A stretch of 64,000 nt of DNA, from the NCBI RefSeq assembly GCF_947242115.1, contig NC_074716.1, forward strand, positions 9,067,501 to 9,131,500, written 5' to 3'. The notes beneath the pieces were generated by a model. The model searched no databases and was not told the DNA's origin. It worked only from the letters and a program-made list of their open reading frames with translations. This document shows, in pieces, positions 11,990 to 24,700 of this stretch. The stretch is from Biomphalaria glabrata. Lineage: Eukaryota > Mollusca > Gastropoda > Planorbidae. How positions within the stretch are numbered: the first letter of the stretch is position 1; each line of letters begins with the position of its first letter. The translations under genes were made by a program, and so were the position numbers.

Positions 11990-13980
11990 CCCATATTATA
12001 TTCAAAAGAGAAAAAAAAACGCTTTTCTTTTGTTGAGAACGCAAGAATTCGTTGATTTTATATCGCAGTCGGTTTAAAAATTCAAAAACCATATCTCTGA
12101 ACGTTACAAATCGAGAAAACAAATCAAAGCTGAAAATGAAAGTAAGAAAGTAATATTTCGGTAATCTCCGAAATAATGAGAGCTGTAGAGCTGCTTTGTA
12201 GGCATACACACTGCACTGCGTTTAATTTCCTGGTAAAAGTGGGCCTATCTATTTGACACACTTGTAGATAACCTTGTGTCTTGTTGAACTTAGAAACTGC
12301 TGGTAAGCTACAGAAATTGTTTTTTTTCTTTTGGGGTGAAAGATGTTTCCATTGTAATTGTGTTACAAGTGAAACAGTGTATCATCATTAAATATTATAA
12401 GATGCGAAACATAAAATAGGTTTCTTCTTACTAGAATAATTTTTGAAATATGATTGATGACATTAAAATGTATATCAACGTGTCAAAGCATGCATTTATT
12501 TTTGGCGTGGCATATGTTTTAGAAATCGATAGCACTTTGTGCTATATGATTCACATTTCACAGTCTGAATTTTTCTTATTCATACGTATACAACATATGT
12601 CCAGATGTTAACCTAATTTTTCTAGTTGTGATAAAACTGATAACGTAATATTGTCGTGTGATATCAACGGTGAGACAACACACATATATTGAACAGATAA
12701 ACGAACTTCATATGGTTAGCTTAGGCTAAATAGAGAACTAGTTTAAAAAAAAAAAAAAAAAGCTCCCCTTCAAACCTTGCGATTTATGTGGATGATGATC
12801 TAAAGGTAATCTATTTTTGTGGCTTACCACGGTTAAAGAGGTAATCATGTCAAAAACATAACGACTAAACGCCTAAATATACTTGTCAAAATGAGATTTT
12901 GAAAGCAGTTGGAACAGAATCGGTATATTCAGTTCGGCTCTTTGATCATAATGCCCTATTACAAGTTCTAATTTTAATTATGCAAGTTAAATAAAACCTT
13001 TTATAAATTTACGTTTTAAAACAATAAATGAACTGTTTTAAAAGTTGAATGGAAAGAATCGAAACACACTGAAAGTAATTATACAAAGTTTGTTGTCCTA
13101 AATTTTCATACTATGAATGGATTATTAAAGTTAATCACTATATTTTTTCATGTACCTTGACAATATTTCCTCTATTTACACTTCTTTTGCAATGCAATAT
13201 TGTAATAAATATATTGAACTATTTTGAAATCAAGAATAAAAAAAAATAATTTAAAAAACAAAACGTAGAAGTAAGAGGAACAATATTATTTATTTTTTTA
13301 ATTTAAAAAATCACACGTTTATACTGACTGGCAGATACATATAGACAAATAAAAAGTAAAATATTGTTTTCCTTATAAGAAGGAACTAAAATATAAGTAA
13401 TCAAGCGTGTCTTATGCTGGCACAATCATTCTTGTAAAGTTACAAGGAAGAACTTTTAAATCATACTCGCTGGAGTGTAAGCTTTCAAAAGAAAAACCCA
13501 GTCTATTTATATAGTTAAAGGAAAATTGACCCAACATGCATGTAGCTAATATTTATCCTGTTTTAATATCCTGGTTACCCGAAATGCTAACAGACATATT
13601 GTATATTCATATTACCATATTCGCTTAAGGGATGTTTAAAAGAGAGGTGCCTTCTCGCAAATAGAGCTTGATAAGATATACATGACATATTAGGAAATGG
13701 ATTTGAAGGGGCGGTGTTTTATGCAGGACAAAATAACGAGGGAAAGAATATAACCATTCCTATCTCGACTGTGTCATTTATCAGTAAGTCATACGCAAAG
13801 TGTCTTTGTGTCAGTGTGATCAAATTATTTAGAAATAGTTCAAGGCAGTTCGATGCTATTCTTAGAAACTGTGACCTAGTTTACGTTTGTGTTTAACGTG
13901 TTATGTCTACGTGTGTCGAGATCTAGATCTACAGCGCCACCTCGGAAAGACCATTTAGAGATTTGCATTAACTCAACAAA
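11990..13980. other. Gene-free stretch with a SINE scrap
   Basis: No gene is recognised. Positions 12758-12850 are a short minus-strand SINE type A fragment (ctccccttcaaaccttgcg, then ggttaaagaggtaatcatg). The rest is AT-rich with no domain, repeat end or long open frame. Confidence 0.45.
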
Positions 13981-13995
13981 CAAATTCGAAAAAAA

Positions 13996-14333
13996 GCTTT
14001 CATTCCTCTTTCTTTATTCCTCTTTCTTTATTCCTCTTTCTTCATTCCTCTTTCTTCATTCCTCTTTCTTCATTCCTCTTTCTTTATTCCTCTTTCTTTA
14101 TTCCTCTTTCTTTATTCCTCTTTCTTCATTCCTCTTTCTTTATTCCTCTTTCTTCATTCCTCTTTCTTTATTCCTCTTTCTTTATTCCTCTTTCTTCATT
14201 CCTCTTTCTTCATTCCTCTTTCTTCATTCCTCTTTCTTCATTCCTCTTTCTTTATTCCTCTTTCTTTATTCCTCTTTCTTTATTCCTCTTTCTTCATTCC
14301 TCTTTCTTCATTCCTCTTTCTTCATTCCTCTAT
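13996..14333 (+). repeat. 14-bp polypyrimidine minisatellite, about 24 copies
   Basis: The unit is attcctctttctt with a following t or c (ttTattcctctttc versus ttCattcctctttc), repeated about 24 times. Apart from the single A per unit the strand is all pyrimidine. The two unit types alternate irregularly, so the array carries a binary pattern of variants. The open frame across it, an IPLS/FLF-type repeat, is a by-product of the sequence. Confidence 0.95.
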
Positions 14334-14494
14334 TATGAATAAATAAAATCAGCTTTTATTTTGAACAAAATCAATAGGATTTCAAATCGGTATTATAATA
14401 TACATTACGCACATATGTGCACAGAAATTGAAAAGATTTTTAAGTATAACTCTTCGCATTCAAATATTCTGGCTTTCACACCTGGCTTCTTAGT

Positions 14495-14650
14495 CTCGCT
14501 GTATGCCCTCTGAACTGTCGTCTCGATGGCCCCAGTTTCGAAACTTTCCCACCGCCATCCGCCGCCTTGCTTCAGGATTTTTGGGGTAGGATGAAATAAT
14601 CTTCCACTCTGATTGAATATCCAAAACATGTAAAGCAAAACATAAACAAA
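14495..14650 (-). mobile_element. Short interspersed repeat family E, copy 1
   Basis: The segment with cccaccgccatccgccg, a tttggggtagg stretch and gaatatccaaaacatg matches 57235-57375 (cccaccgccatgtccctc ... gaatatccaaaacatgg). The ending resembles that of SINE type B (ccgaaacatg-aaaaca). No polymerase III boxes were recognised. Confidence 0.45.
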
Positions 14651-14699
14651 CTTTCATTGTTAGTTCCACTATTTTTATACACCTCACATGCAATCGATC

Positions 14700-15570
14700 C
14701 TTCTAAAAATAGTATCTTAGTCAAAGTTCATTTATTGGATCTTCTGTTACACTCATACACACACACTCTTGCAATATGTCCGTGTTTATTTGTCACCTCC
14801 ACTATTTTTTTCATTGAAACTTGACGATCGTTTCATAATTTGTTTGGTAGTAATGCTATTTGAGTAATGTCTCATTGTGTGTATTAGCAATTAAATCTTT
14901 ATCCACCAAAGTACAAATATGCTGGTTACAACACATAAGAAACAAACAAAAAAACTTCCGATAAAAAAGTTCACCCCCGCCCAATTTTTCGATGGTCTTA
15001 GGCGACCCCTAGCAAATGGTCATTCGACCCCCCAAAGGAATCGGATCTTAGAGGTTGAGAACCCATGGTCTAAGTTTAAGCAGCCACTATTGATAATGAA
15101 AATATAATTTCGGGAAAATCCGATTTCGATAAGTGACCTAGTTTCGTTGTATGAAATGTTTTTTCCAGAATTGATATAGAAACCTTATACAGCTCTAACT
15201 AGCCCAACGTATAAAATAAAAAAAAAAATGGAAATTTTGTAAAACATATTTTCAGTAAATCCATCAAACAATCCTTTTTTAACCGCTATAAGATCTAGTT
15301 GTAAACTGGGAAATCCGATGGAGACTTATTTAATAGTGCAGCACAGTGTTTGGAGCGTTAGAACCTTTAACAATTCAGCAATATCAAAATCACGTAAAAT
15401 ATCCACTAAGTGATTTTATATTTGGTGCATTCAACTTTTTTTCAGTCATAAAATTATTGGCATTTAACTCATAAAACATTTTTTTTAATGTATTGTCATT
15501 AATAAAAAAAAAAGTCCTAAGTTCTACTCGAAACAAATAAGAATGGGAGTGGAAATGCCAGTAGGTGAAT
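14700..15570. other. Gene-free stretch with a hAT-like end
   Basis: Positions about 14965-15072 resemble a non-autonomous hAT end: ggcgacccctagcaaatgg, then cgaccccccaaaggaatcg, then gaggttgagaacccatggt. The partner end is not identified. The remainder is AT-rich with no gene. Confidence 0.4.
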
Positions 15571-15574
15571 AACT

Positions 15575-16620
15575 TTGATCCTATCCATTCTAAAGCAGTT
15601 TTATGTGGGACAAAAAGGCCAGATCAGACACAATGGTGACCTGTCTGATCACTTCCCAATAGAAAATGTCATGAAGCAGGGATGTGTACTTGCTCCTACT
15701 CTATTCGTTATCTTCCTTGGCGTAATGCTGGGTCAAATGAGGCAGCGATTGCATGGAGGCATCTATATCCGGTTTCATTCAGACCGCAATGTGTTCAATC
15801 TTCGACGTCTACTATCCCATACAAAAAGAAATGGTCTTAACACATAACACAGCTTCTCTATGCCGACGATTGCGCCCTGCTAGCTCACAATAAACATGAT
15901 CTCCAGATCGCTGCCAACGAATTTGCATACGCTGCCGCATCTTTCGGTTTATCTATAAACCTCGGGAAAACCGAAGTCATGTTCCAGAAGTCACCTAATA
16001 AAATCTACTCAGCCCCAAAGAACATCGACAGCCCCTTAATGTAGACCACTTTACATATCTAGGAAGCATAATATCAAATGACACATCGCTTCTAAGGGAA
16101 AGTAGTGCTTTTGAACGCCTCCAGGCGAGAGTTTAGCGGAATCGCTCCGCCTGCCTACAAAAGTCAATGTCTACCAAGCAGTGGTTCTCCAAACCCTTGC
16201 ATAGGATCGGAAACATGGGAATTATACTGAAAGCCACTAATTCTACTTGAACGCTTTCACCAAAGATGCTTGGGCTCCGTCATGGCTATACGGTGACAAG
16301 GCCGCACTACAACAGCGATGTCCTTGGGAACGCCGGTATGGACAGTATAGATTTACTATAGATGGACGTCTAATGGTCCGGCAGTTACGCTGAGCAAGGC
16401 ACGTATTCCGTATGGAAGCCAAAAGCTGTCTTTTTGATGAGCTGAAAGGTGGTCGACGTAACAGAGGTGTTCCATAGAAAGGCTTTAAAGATCAGCTTAG
16501 ACGCCAACTTGCTTTAACGAGACAGAGTATGTCATTTACAAAGTCAAAATATGTAGGTAGCCACGGGAAATACTGCATTCCTCATTAATCTTCGTAGTTT
16601 TAGAACTACACAAATACTAC
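15575..16620 (+). mobile_element. Decayed LINE reverse transcriptase and C-terminal region
   Basis: Text of the reverse transcriptase fingers/palm is visible: ILKQFYVGQKGQIRHNG, MKQGCVLAPTLFVIFLGVML, then QLLYADDCALLAHNKHDLQ with the YADD catalytic motif at about 15855. SINLGKTEVMF and VDHFTYLGSIISND follow, then RLQARV and further C-terminal text. The 3' end near 16543-16610 (ccacgggaaatactgcattc) matches the ends at 29660-29770 and 55040-55150. At least six stops or frame changes interrupt it, so it is an inactive copy of the same lineage as the remnant at 55.0-56.0 kb. Confidence 0.85.
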
Positions 16621-16649
16621 TAGCAAATATTTGCACTTGTTTTTTATCC

Positions 16650-17640
16650 CTGGTAACGCTTCGCATGCTTAACATGACGCCCGGGTGTACACGGTCGTTA
16701 GAGGAGACGATTAGGCTAACAAGGAAATAAAACAGAACTCTTTTTAAGGTGCCTAAGGACATAGTCCATCGCACTGGTGGGTACGGAATTGAACCCCCAC
16801 CAACGAACATCGTGTCTCAAGATGCGATGACTCCCATACGGTTACAGTGGTACAGAGAAAGAAGTATGGGGGTGTTTCCCCAGTGTGCTCTGCCTCTAAC
16901 CCTACAGTCTTAGGATACTAGCCATCGTAATAAGGATGTACAAAAAAAAATAATTAAAAGCTTTGATCCCCGCAGACAGAACAGTAGTTTAGACATGCTG
17001 ATAGACTGTGGGCCTAGAGCTCCAACAGTCTTCGAGTCTACTCATAAGTCAACAATAGGACAGAAAAACTACAAATTATTTTGTATTACGGTTTGAATTT
17101 CGTGTATATTTTCTTGACGTTCCTTCGGTTATAAACTTTATTACGTCCTTGTCCGAATTTCCATCAGGACGGCAGGTTGATTGCAGAGAGTGGGGTTCGA
17201 ACTAGGACCATCATGGTGGCAATCGAAAGCTCATACAATATGTACTTGTTCACATTACATTGAAATCTAAAGATCTTTAAATAAATAACTTATCAATACT
17301 TCCGCTTTCTGTTACCGGATACGTTCAAGTTTAACCCTTAATGAAATTCCCACTTAATAATTTTAAACCTTGTTTATTATGATTATTATTTTATTTTTTT
17401 AAACAGTTTTTGCGGATTTATAACTCAGAAATACCAAGGAAATTTTTTTTTCCAGAAATTTTAACATTTTGGAGGAAAACATTTTAAAATTCTTAAATCA
17501 AAAGCAGACTTAAGATGTACTTAACATTTGATTGTTAAGATTGTATATTGGTATCTAAATGTGTACAAAATTTAATCTCTTAGAATTTTTTTTTTAAATA
17601 TCAGTTTTAAAAAACTTTTTTTGGACATTTTTATTTCAGA
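16650..17640. other. Upstream region of the BIR/protease gene with a SINE
   Basis: No coding exon is recognised between the LINE and the acceptor at 17638-17639. Positions about 17105-17230 hold a minus-strand SINE type B (cgttccttcggttataaac, ggttcgaactaggaccatc). A spliced 5' leader would have to lie here or farther upstream, because the first coding exon is preceded by a good acceptor (ttttatttcag). No convincing promoter was identified. Confidence 0.45.
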
Positions 17641-17669
17641 TTCTTCTCTACCGGCCAGCTTGGAAAGAA

Positions 17670-18774
17670 ATGCTTAAATTCGGATTAGCTTTCGTTATTA
17701 TTTTAAGTTTTTTCATAATGGCCTACATGTCACAAGAATGTTGTGAAACAAGCATCCTTTCAAATCTCTATAACATTATCAAAGCAAGGGAGGAAAGTCC
17801 GTCGTCAAGACCTGACCAAAAACAAGAAATGTGTTTCGAATCAGAAAGTTATTTCAAGCTTAGAAACCAAGTGGCTGCCGAAGATCGAATATCACTTTCT
17901 AAGAGTCAAAGTCTGGAGACATGCACATTTCTAAACGAGGCATCATGTGTCAAGCTAATAGCCAACCCAGAACGTCATCTAAGTCAAAACGATCTCATCA
18001 AGTCAGACATTTCTTTCTTCTCTTTGATAATAGCCATTTTATTCTTAAGATTGGTGTCAGCATCAACGAAGTGTTTCGATAAAAAAAGTTATTGGCATTC
18101 AGTTAGTACTTTCATTGACATTTTATCCTTTCGTAAATTTCTTGATAAAACAAGTGATAAAGTAACATCATGCAATAATAAATGGATGTCATACGCTGGA
18201 AAGACATTTCAGACCACTGACGTCATCGTGTTTCCGTTACAAATCGGATATTCCCGCAGGTTAGCGTCGTTTAGTTCTCTACGTCATAGCAGCGAACTCA
18301 GCGATACAGTTTCTTTCCTTGCACTGTCTAACGCTGGGTTTTATTTTTCGCATGATGACCAAGAAATTAAGTGCGAGGAATGTAATAAAGTTTTAAAAAC
18401 TGAAGCACTGGATGACAGCGGCGACCCATCGGATGATACGTTTCACTACGAAGATTGCAGCTTTGTGCATACGTCTAGATCCAGCGAGGTACAAACAAAT
18501 ACCACTAGCCAACCGAACAGCGAATTAGCTATTGACGGAAGACTAGATAGTGAAGTCTCTAGCAATAATGATCTCGTTGTAAAATCAGACATACTGTCAA
18601 ATGCCAACGTTAATCCTGCAAATAACTCAGCCTCGCAGTATGAACTTTGCTTAGACGAGGACAGCTCGCTGATTAGGAGCGCTGCCCCACTCGGACAAGA
18701 AAGCGATGTTTCATCTTCACTAAGTCACCGATCTGGAGATACTCAGACACCTGAGTTTTGTCAGGATTCTATAG
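17670..18774 (+). CDS. Exon 1: hydrophobic N-terminus and degenerate BIR
   Basis: The exon codes residues 1-368. Residues 1-21 (MLKFGLAFVIILSFFIMAYM...) are strongly hydrophobic and could be a signal peptide or anchor; a second hydrophobic segment lies at about 113-132. The BIR at about 197-270 has SFLALSNAGFYFSHDDQ, then C235 and C238. Its next candidate ligands are H259 and C263, spaced H-x3-C after a 20-residue gap instead of the usual x16 and H-x6-C. A long Ser/Asn/Asp-rich tail follows. The start is the first Met after an acceptor at 17638-17639, with no stop between them, so a longer N-terminus from an upstream exon cannot be excluded. The donor is ATAG|GTTAGA. Confidence 0.8.
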
Positions 18775-21700
18775 GTTAGAATATCTTGTATTATACTTAA
18801 GAACAACGTTAATTAGACACGTATCTCTTTATTTATCTGTTCGTCAAAATAGTATGGTGGACTGTATTGCACTCTGTAACAAAACGTTACAGAAACTATT
18901 GTTTCACAAGTCTTTTTGTTTAGAAGCGTAAGTCTAAATTCTATCCATTTGGACTTGTACCAATTTGTATGTAAATTAATGGATAGCTGATAAGGTTAAT
19001 GGTGCTTTTCTTATTTGTTTTTCACTTCATATAAAATTAAAGTAATTAAATTTAGAGAAAAACGATTAATACTTTTATTTGATGTCTTCTAGAATCGAAA
19101 TATGACTCGGCTTCTTGTGATTCGGGATATACCTCTGACCAAGATCTAGTTTTTGGTACGTATTAAAAACTTGATTTATAAAACCTGTTCTGTATCGAAA
19201 CAAAAAATATTACGATCTTTAAGTGCCCCTCTTGGAACACGCTAACATCATCTTTTATAAGTAACCCTAAATCGTTTGGACACTGACCTCCTAACTGAAG
19301 AGTCTCTCATCTAGGTAAAGACTGAAACTTAGAACTTTGGATGCCCCTAAGTCACCCGGCCAAGTATGACACATGCTTGGGGAGGTAAAGGCGATTGGTC
19401 ATTGTGCTGGCCACATGACTCCCTCGTTAAAATGTCGTCCATAGAAACAAATGTGCTTTACATCATGACTCCTCCCAAAAATAGATCACTAGGTCTTAAA
19501 TGATACTGATATTTAAGTCATTAATCGGCAGGGCTGAATATTTTGTTGGGTTATTGTATAGGCCTGTAATTTTACTATGACATGACAACATCTAACAAGA
19601 TAACAAGTAAAATATCAAGTACACTTTTTAAAATCATTTTAATACATCTAGACTTATAATAAATTTGTGCAATGGGAATTATATTTTATACATTGTATTT
19701 CCTTAATGCAACTTTCATACTTATAGCATGCTCAGAGCGCTATGGTCCAATTACTCTGTGGTCCAGTGTGTGTGTGAAAGGGGGGGGGGGGGGGTTCCGT
19801 CGTTATCTTGGAGAAGGTTTCCGTGCTGTCCTTTTAAGACTAATAAAAAAAAAAAGTTGCTTGATTCTGAATTCGATATCTAGTCTCCACGATGGGAGGC
19901 CGAGTTCTTAGCCAATGAGCTATCCAAGTTCCTATATCGTAACCTTGAAAATAGTCACATGTCACTCCTATTCTCCGAACAGTTGTAACAAAGGATAATT
20001 CTAACTCTAAGGATCTTCAATGATCATTGTTATACTTGTAGAAAATCTTTCACGTTTAATTATGTCAAATAAAAAATAAATAAATGCAGGGCTTTGCTTT
20101 TTGGAGATTTCTTTCAAGTTTTTATTTCGATTCTTTTGCTCGGAATCTGTCCGTTTAAAATGTTCACAGACCTTGCGCTCCAGAAATAACTATTTCTTGA
20201 CAGGAATCTAATTTATTTGGTGTTCTAAAAATATCCTTGAAAATATTGTTTTCATCCAATACCTTAGTCTATTTTTATAAATACTTTTAATGTTTTCTAG
20301 ATCTATTACAAAAGTAAATACATGACTGATCTAAACATAATGATACAGGTATAATAAGTTTTGGTCTTTTTTAAAATATTCATTATGTTTTTCTTGTTTA
20401 AGTTTGTCAACGTCTTACAAGCAGACATTTTATTTGATGTCTGACAAATTTTAAATTATGTCTAGGAGTCTAAATAACGTTATTCATCCATCCATACATC
20501 CAGCCATCATCAATTAACACTAATTACGTGTTACTGTGTAACTATATAATTCTGACAACAAAAGAAAATGGTTTAAAACAAACATTTTAGTGTAGTCGTT
20601 TTAAATATAATTCAGTGAACTTACAAAAAGATAATTATTTCTTTTCATCTTTTTATATTTGCAGTCGGCGCTGAAAATATTGTTTTCGAGTCTCAAGTTA
20701 AAACTTCTGTCTTCAGAGGTCCTGGAGATTGTCACAAAAATCCTGGCCACTATGCGTACTTCCCAATCCATCGATTGAAATTAGAACAGTTGCCATCTAA
20801 GACCAGGTGCCCTGAAGTCCTGGAATTCCTAAAGCAAATTAGCAAGTTAACAGTTCGGCTAAGTGTTAATTGTACTAGCACCCGCCGTCATAAGAAAGAC
20901 CCTCTATTCGGATCAACTGTCTCCAGAGTCGGAACTGGATTCATATCTTTAAACAAAAGGGACAACGAAATTGGGCAGATTAAAAACACGGATCAGCGAA
21001 AGTGGAAGCCCTTTAAAGCGTATATGAAACAATTACTTAAGAAAGATAAAGAGATTATTTTGATTGAGACCAGCAGGCACTTGGTCTACGACATAGATGA
21101 AGCTGTCAATACTGTTGTCGAGTTCCTTTCAGATGATGAAAACAAAAAAGTCCTTAAGTCGCTTAAAGTCGTGTTTGTGGAAACATCAGATGTAATCGGG
21201 GACCAAAAATGTACTCTAGTTTGCCAGACGTCTGACCAGACTTTCGTGCGACAGATTCAGCAGATTAAGCAGAATGTACTGGAACTTGCCAATAAACTTC
21301 CTCAAAGATGTAAACAAGCGATGACCAAGAAGCTCTTCATAGTAGAATATCCCCATGGTGGAGAGAAAGTCTTGTCTTACGGCGACTCAGTGCAAGTTAA
21401 ATATCAACTTTTAAAACATCCACAGAGAAGATCGCTCTCCTTTGAGAAAGTTAACAACAAAGATCTAGGTATGATTTTGTTTCCGTTTTAAGTTTTAAGA
21501 CAATGCATTTAAATAGTACAAATATATCAACATCCAAAGTTGTCTCGACGCTTGTTTTGATGTGCACTTATATATATCGAGGTCTTATAAAACAAACAGC
21601 ATGTGTGCAAAGCAAGTGACACTATGCATAATGCTTTGAACCGTAGAACATAGAGTAGCTCTTTAAAGCTAGTTACCGATGACAACTAAATTTCATATCT

Positions 21701-24700
21701 AGACTTAGATCTATACAATTGCTGTTATATTTTTCACATTTCGTAATTCTGATATATTTGCCATACTCCATGACTTAGGAAAAAAAATAGATTAGCAAAT
21801 TAATAGTTTTAGAAGCAGAGATTAGTGTAATTGTCATTTATGATGTTAAAATAGTGATGCCCAAACTATGGCCCTCGGTCCACATCCGGCCCTAAACACT
21901 GTGCTAAACGTTCCCTCGAAACGTCTTCTAACAAGGCGTAAAGAATCCACAAAGACTCAATTTGATGCTAAGATTTTATGAGGGAGTTTGTCTCGTGACA
22001 AGCAACAGGGCCTAAAATGTTTTGGAATCACTGAGTAGAAACATTGTAGACTTATTCAGTAAATATATGTTATTGATGTGTTGTCTGAGTAGAAACATAT
22101 TAGACAGTATTTAGTGAATGTATATTATTGGTATTGTTTGATTCTCTCTACCAGCTACCATAGATATAGTCAGTCTACGCAAGATGCTGCTGTATGCTGC
22201 AGACACGTGTGAGGGCTCCTCTGGATCGCCTGTTATCACGTTTGTGAAGAATGCAACTGATGGTCGCTATGACCTGGACATATGGGTGCACAACGGACAA
22301 AACAAAGTCCATGGCTTGGGCTGCTCCGTCATGAAAGGTAACATTCGTCATTCGATTACAACGTTGTTACGGAGAGCTGATTATCTGATATGACCTCTCG
22401 GCATGGTATCCTCCTATTTAGTAGAGGATAGATACCGGTACAGAAAAGCACATAACTTGACCTGACCATTTGAAGTCTGTTACGTTACTACTTGTGGCTC
22501 CCTTAAGATTTGTAATCTTTCGTTGCCCTCATTTTTAAAGCATTAAAACTACCGGCACTAAATGAAATGATATTTGGTGCTTCTTTTTTCTTGCTGTTGT
22601 GGTGAGCAAAGTCAAATGTAAGCCAAAAATGTAAATGATTTTATGGTTTGGCTCTTTAGGATATAATTATTGCGTTATCTTTTCTTTCTATCCCCATCCT
22701 GCACTGCTAAACTGAAATCAAGAATTGTTGGCTTCTATTTATTATTAAGTCTTCAGCTTCCTTCGTTTTCATATAGAATGTACAAGACTGGATGTTGAAA
22801 TGAACCCTAGCCAAGCAGAAGCCAACGAATCTGACAGTGAAGATGAGAATAGCCCAGGTAACCAAAGGGTCCAGTCACCTGTCTTTAAGGTACTTCAGAA
22901 CCCATCCTATCCAGTCTTTGTCACCTACCAGAAGCGCTTAGAGACTTTTTCGAACTGGAGCTACTGTGAGATCTTTGAACCAGAGTTACTTGCTACTGCA
23001 GGATTTTTTTATGCAGGTAATGCTATTGAGAAAATGAAAACTACCACTAAGATTTTTTTTTATCAAAGCTTATATCAACTCACTCTGTCTGTCTGGTAAA
23101 AAGTGTACACGTTATTTTTCCCACACCCATTCTCGGATCAAGCTAAAATTTCGCACAATTATTCATTAAGATAGACAAGACATGAATTAAAAAAAAAAAC
23201 AGACAATTAATTACTGATAATTCATTATTTTGTTTAATAGTAACAATGGAATAATATTTCAGCATTCACATATATGTCTAAACTTGTTGGGTTTAGTTCT
23301 CTTAAATAATTGTTAACTCTATTTCTCCCTACGCATTCTCCGATCAAGTTGATCTTTATTTTAAACAATGATTTATTGTACCTAACGAGGTCAATAAACA
23401 AAACTACTCTCATTAGTCAATTAAGTATTGGTAAATTATTACTTTGTTTGATATCGAATAAGGGAAATAACTTGTACATTATTAGTAGATATAGTTTTAA
23501 GGACGGAGTTCTTCCCCTTTAGATAAGCTTTGTTTTTGTTTTTTGAGGATTTTATATATTTTATAACTTGCTTATTTACATTATTTTAGTATTTAGTTCT
23601 CTAGTTACGAAAAAAAAAACTTGGCATTTAAGTTTATACAAAGATGAGTGGTTTTAGAGATAAGCAATCAATTAATGGCCGAATCACCTTTATCGTGAGT
23701 GGTTGTTTATTTTTGTTTACTAGATCTAGAACTTTCGTAACATTACAACATGCATATTTTACTTAAACTATCAGTGACCATTTCATCTCTACAACGAACT
23801 CTAATAAGAGTCTAAGTATTTAATTCTGAAGTTAATGTTATTCAACAATTTGTTTTGATACATCAATACTAATTAACTCTTTATCTCCTAATTGACGATG
23901 CCAACGTTGATTTGACCCCCATTGAACTAAATTGATTTTTGGATTTATAAACTTAAATGTGTGTTGTGTTACAAAGAGCATAATTTCTCATACAAATCAA
24001 TACCAAAATAGAACATTTTCTAATAACAAACACAAAAGTTATTGAAGTTTAGCCATAACAGGACAGTGAAATACAAATTAGCGAAACGAGTAATACTATC
24101 GGAACGAGAAAAACAATTACGGAGAGAAAGAGTTAAGAAACGCTCCACAGAGGTTGAGATTATATCCCTCATTAATTAGCAATCTTTATGTACAGGCTAT
24201 CAGGACTGTGTACGTTGCTTTCAATGTGGTTTAGGCCTTAGGTCGTGGAGGGCTGGAGACGATCTGTATGCTCAGCATGACAAGTACAAGCCATCATGTC
24301 CATTTCTACAAGCTCAGTTCAAACTAAACCCTTCCAAGCAGGTGTGTCAGCAAGGTAACACAATCATCAATTAAAGTATGATTTGTAAAAATACATTAAT
24401 TTACTTTAATATGAGTGTGAAATATAATTTCTGCCGCTTACCCCATGCTAGCTTTATGTGGGCACCAGTAATGACTCTTTTGCATATTCACACCATTTTC
24501 TAAAACCTTTATTGTTTTGAACAACTTATTGAAAAGAAGGGGGGACGGGCTTCTTGTTTTCGTGATGTCATCAAGACATATTGTCTTCCCTCTCATTGGG
24601 TACCTTTCAGCTGTTAATATGTCCTGTAAGCTGGTAATGTGTCCTGTCAGCTGGAATGTGTCATAAAAGCTGTTTTGTAAAGTTATTTTGTCAGATACTA

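Noticed and set aside
13889-14338. Plus-strand protein of FLFLYSSFFIPLS-type repeats
   Set aside because: It is produced by the 14-bp polypyrimidine array. The hydrophobic look comes from T/C-rich codons.
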